The notes under the pieces: model-generated
Told to the model about the DNA's origin: nothing
Seen by the model: only the letters and a program-made list of their open reading frames with translations
The model's database searches: none
Assembly: GCA_018970725.1 (NCBI GenBank)
Contig: JAGWVU010000028.1
Coordinates: 1 to 64,000, forward strand
From: Verrucomicrobiota bacterium
GTDB taxonomy: Bacteria; Verrucomicrobiota; Verrucomicrobiia; Verrucomicrobiales; DEV007
Reading direction: 5' to 3'
Length of the DNA: 64,000 bases
Shown here: in pieces, positions 62,124 through 64,000 of the stretch
Layout: each line of letters starts with the position of its first letter
Position numbering within the stretch: position 1 is the first letter of the stretch
Made by a program: the position numbers and the translations under genes

Positions 62124-62517
62124 GGCAGAATCCTCCTGCCGTGTCGGGCCGCTACTTGGGCCCGCAAAGCATCGCGACCTCGGCGGCCATGCCGTTCATT
62201 AGACCGATCCGGCCCACCCTTCGCAGGGAATCCGGCAAAATCTGGGTCGCTTGCTCATCGATGTGTTGCGCCAACGCCTCTGGAATGCTTTGTTCGCTTG
62301 GAGTTTTGGATGGATTGAAGGTAAACCATTCTTGAGGACTCAGCGAGTGCGGAGTCCTCACCATTCATCCAAGGATTTTCACGGTATCAGGGCCGCTTCC
62401 CACCTCATACCCGCAGACCGGCAACCACCGGCTACACAACGAACTCTAACAAACCCGGTTGGCCAAAAAACTGGCCCGGCTCGCTCCCCAATAGGCGGAA
62501 TCCTCCTGCCTTGTCGG
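62124..62517. repeat. Direct near-repeats flanking the small frame and hairpin
   Basis: GGCAGAATCCTCCTGCCGTG at 62124 and GGCGGAATCCTCCTGCCTTG at 62494 continue with TCGG, giving 22 of 24 identical bases. They lie 370 bases apart on either side of the hairpin. They could mark the boundaries of a small inserted element; no target-site duplication or transposase is visible. Confidence 0.4.
62152..62364 (-). CDS. Possible small protein, unrecognised
   Basis: A 70-codon frame reads MVRTPHSLSPQEWFTFNPSK and ends LMNGMAAEVAMLCGPK. The middle is helix-compatible (IPEALAQHIDEQATQILPD). The coding hairpin at 62333-62360 lies in its first codons. The frame could belong to a repeated intergenic element rather than a gene; no homology can be judged by eye. 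Kept only as a low-confidence candidate. Confidence 0.3.
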   Translation of the reverse strand: MVRTPHSLSPQEWFTFNPSKTPSEQSIPEALAQHIDEQATQILPDSLRRVGRIGLMNGMAAEVAMLCGPK

Positions 62518-62613
62518 TCCGAAATTCCGGCGCCCCTTACAAAGCCGCTTACAAAGCCCCTTGCCAAGCCCCTCAGCTCGTCGTATCCTCTCGACCGCCC
62601 TGGACCACCATAC

Positions 62614-63726
62614 GTGAGCGAAAGCCCTATCAAATCCTACATCGATGAACTCGAACGACGGATTCGGGAGTTTCAGGACGTCAAGGTCCGCTGCGGCCTG
62701 ATAGGCACTTCGGGATCCGGAAAATCCTCCTTAATCAATGCGATCGCGGGCGAGAAGATCGCACCGGTCGGAATCCTGGAGACCACAAACGAACCCCAGG
62801 AATTCCTCCATGGAGGATTAATGTTCGTTGATCTGCCGGGCTGTGGAACGCCATCCTGGCCTCGGGAGACCTACCTCAGTAAACTGCAGCTCGACTCCTA
62901 CGACTGTTTTATCCTCGTCACTGCGGAGCGCTTCCGGGATGACGACCTCTTTCTCTACCGGGAACTCACCTGTCGTGGCCTTGCCTGCTTTGTGGTCCAC
63001 AATAAATTCGATAGCGCCATCGCGGACGGCGCACACGATAACAGTTTGCCTGAAAAAGAGGTCCGGGCCAACATTCTCCAAAACATCACGGTTAACCTTG
63101 CGCCCGAATCTCCAGACCGAATTTACCTGGTGTCCGCCCGTCACCCAACCCGTTACGACTTGGCGGCTCTTCAGGAGGACATCGAAAAAAAGCTCGAAGG
63201 GATCAAGCGTAGCCGCTTCGTGGCGGATATGGGCGCCTACGGATCGGCGACGCTTCGCGCCAAACGCGCCGTGTCGGAAGAGCGAGTCGTTCTTTATTCT
63301 GCACTGTCTGCCGCTAACGGCCTTAATCCACTCCCCGGGCTGGACATCAGCGTCGATGCCGGAATTCTACTCAAGATGGGTCAAGAGGTTGCCCACATCT
63401 ACGGCCTGACTGGAACGCAGATCGATTTCATCAAACGCTTCCTCGGGCCGGATGCCATTCCTCTTCTCCTCGCCAAAATTGCCCAGTTCATCTCCAAATA
63501 CCTTGCTCAGGAGGGAATTATCTTTCTACTCAAGCAAATGGGACAGAAGGTCGGCGCAAAATCCGCCGCGAGGTGGATACCCTTGGTGGGCCCCGTGATC
63601 GCCACGTCGATCGGCTTCGCTGCGACCAAGGCCTTGGGGGATCAGTTGGTCCACGAAGCCGAAAAACTGACTGAGGAAATCCTCGACGGAATGCGGGACT
63701 CAATCCATGTCGGGACCCACGAATGA
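62614..63726 (+). CDS. IRG-like (immunity-related GTPase) protein, coupled to brxA
   Basis: The 370-residue protein has a P-loop GTSGSGKSSLIN at 31-42, candidate switch Thr57/58, G3 DLPGCGTPSWPRETYL beginning at Asp73, and G4 HNKFD at 129-133. The block DSYDCFILVTAERFRDDD and the overall order match interferon-inducible IRG/IIGP GTPases more than Era or dynamin. A C-terminal hydrophobic stretch (WIPLVGPVIATSIGFAATKAL, about 320-342) may associate with membrane. GTG 62614 is chosen because the domain begins just after it and no ATG lies between it and 62251. The stop overlaps the next start as ATGA, so it is coupled to the BrxA-like gene. Confidence 0.75.
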   Translation: MSESPIKSYIDELERRIREFQDVKVRCGLIGTSGSGKSSLINAIAGEKIAPVGILETTNEPQEFLHGGLMFVDLPGCGTPSWPRETYLSKLQLDSYDCFILVTAERFRDDDLFLYRELTCRGLACFVVHNKFDSAIADGAHDNSLPEKEVRANILQNITVNLAPESPDRIYLVSARHPTRYDLAALQEDIEKKLEGIKRSRFVADMGAYGSATLRAKRAVSEERVVLYSALSAANGLNPLPGLDISVDAGILLKMGQEVAHIYGLTGTQIDFIKRFLGPDAIPLLLAKIAQFISKYLAQEGIIFLLKQMGQKVGAKSAARWIPLVGPVIATSIGFAATKALGDQLVHEAEKLTEEILDGMRDSIHVGTHE

Positions 63727-64000
63727 AACAAAAGCCCGCCCCCGCTTACAGCTTTGGGTTCACCGCCCAGGGACTCGGCGTCCGACACGCTCAAACCTTC
63801 GCCACCATCTTTCTGGCGTCCGGGGATTGGAAGACGGCAAAGGCAACCGCCTTAGCCCAAAATGCCTTCCGCCAAGAGCGCAAAACCTCGCTCAACCGCC
63901 TCGAAGGGGAAATCCGGCTGCGGCTTCAGACCCTCACGCCAGCCGAACTCCAATCCCTTGCGGAAGGCGATTCCACCAGCGCCCGGATTCTCGCCTTGCT
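63723..64000 (+). CDS. brxA: BrxA-like (DUF1819) protein, partial, cut by window end
   Basis: The visible 92 codons read MKQKPAPAYSFGFTAQGLGV then FLASGDWKTAKATAL, NAFRQERKTSLNRLEGEIRL and RLQTLTPAELQSLAEG. This is the N-terminus of the DUF1819 family: a helical domain with the RL.rEI..RL..L pattern. BrxA is the first core gene of BREX phage-defence operons (brxA-brxB-brxC-pglX-pglZ and others). The remaining BREX genes would lie beyond 64000. The ATGA overlap makes the IRG-like GTPase likely to be transcribed and translated with it. Confidence 0.7.
   Translation, partial: MKQKPAPAYSFGFTAQGLGVRHAQTFATIFLASGDWKTAKATALAQNAFRQERKTSLNRLEGEIRLRLQTLTPAELQSLAEGDSTSARILAL

Larger units (their letters stand above)
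61981..62613. other. Non-coding stretch before the IRG-like GTPase
   Basis: This 633-base stretch has no convincing full-length gene. It holds a low-confidence 70-codon minus-strand frame (62152-62364), a perfect 9-bp hairpin at 62333-62360 (TGAGGACTC/GAGTCCTCA), and a 24-bp near-direct repeat (62124-62147 and 62494-62517). From 62529 a short CTTACAAAGCC tandem occurs. The reading frame of the GTPase is open back to 62251, but I see no domain in that part. Confidence 0.5.

Noticed and set aside
62251-62613. N-terminal extension of the IRG-like GTPase from ATG 62251
   Set aside because: The extra 121 residues contain no domain and cross the hairpin and repeats; the GTPase domain begins right after GTG 62614.

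Overview
The window is GC-rich, densely packed chromosomal DNA that I read as a member of the Verrucomicrobiota (PVC superphylum), probably a free-living heterotroph. The supporting evidence is family content: a PVC-type haem-binding dehydrogenase, a DUF1800/DUF1501 pair, several secreted sialidase-like propellers, FG-GAP and malectin proteins, and a eukaryote-like UDP-glucose dehydrogenase. Shine-Dalgarno sequences are rare, and many genes overlap by ATGA, GTGA or TTGA. No rRNA and no CRISPR array is present; one tRNA-Ser(CGA) was found.

Layout. 1-8.6 kb: a catabolic island with a GntR/FCD regulator, a secreted FG-GAP protein, an N-acetylneuraminate-lyase-like aldolase and three consecutive secreted sialidase-like proteins. 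Two paralogous upstream regions and a NanR-like palindrome suggest one regulon. 8.6-9.8 kb: a REP-associated tyrosine transposase inside its REP elements. 9.8-16.6 kb (minus): a haem-binding dehydrogenase, a pseudopilin-like protein, DUF1501 and DUF1800. 16.6-21.8 kb: a LysR regulator divergent from dabB-dabA, an energy-coupled inorganic-carbon uptake system. 21.8-23.5 kb: a YkuD-like lipoprotein and an exported methyltransferase. 23.5-29.8 kb (minus): a tightly coupled operon of two WXG100-like proteins, a coiled-coil protein, an EccC/FtsK-like ATPase with three ATPase-like modules, a YbjN-like exported protein, a DUF2007/zinc-ribbon protein and a DinB-like protein. It looks like a type VII secretion-like locus. 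29.9-34.6 kb: SufE-like protein, a sigma-54 activator with a degenerate receiver, a candidate small RNA or attenuator, an L,D-transpeptidase and ispH. 34.6-39.7 kb: nrdB-nrdA, where NrdB has class Ic features, then tRNA-Ser. 39.8-41.8 kb: an actin/Hsp70-like ATPase and a small partner. 42-50.8 kb: exopolysaccharide export and nucleotide-sugar genes (two OPX proteins, a Wzc-like BY-kinase, GDP-fucose synthase, UDP-glucose dehydrogenase, UDP-xylose synthase, a WcaJ-like initiating transferase). 50.8-57 kb: one 2045-residue malectin/PQQ-dehydrogenase/di-haem protein. 57.2-60 kb: a transglutaminase-like protein, tRNA-dihydrouridine synthase and a secretin-N-like protein. 60.3-64 kb: a VapBC-type toxin-antitoxin pair, a PanB-like protein, an immunity-related-GTPase-like (IRG) GTPase and the start of a BrxA (DUF1819) gene, probably the left edge of a BREX defence island.

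The strongest candidates for something undescribed are (i) the IRG-like GTPase coupled by ATGA to a BREX brxA gene at the right edge, and (ii) the WXG100/EccC-like operon in a diderm bacterium. Secondary leads are a sigma-54 activator whose phospho-acceptor Asp is Glu, a radical-Tyr-less NrdB, and the actin-like ATPase pair. All functional calls come from reading motifs by eye; no database search was run.
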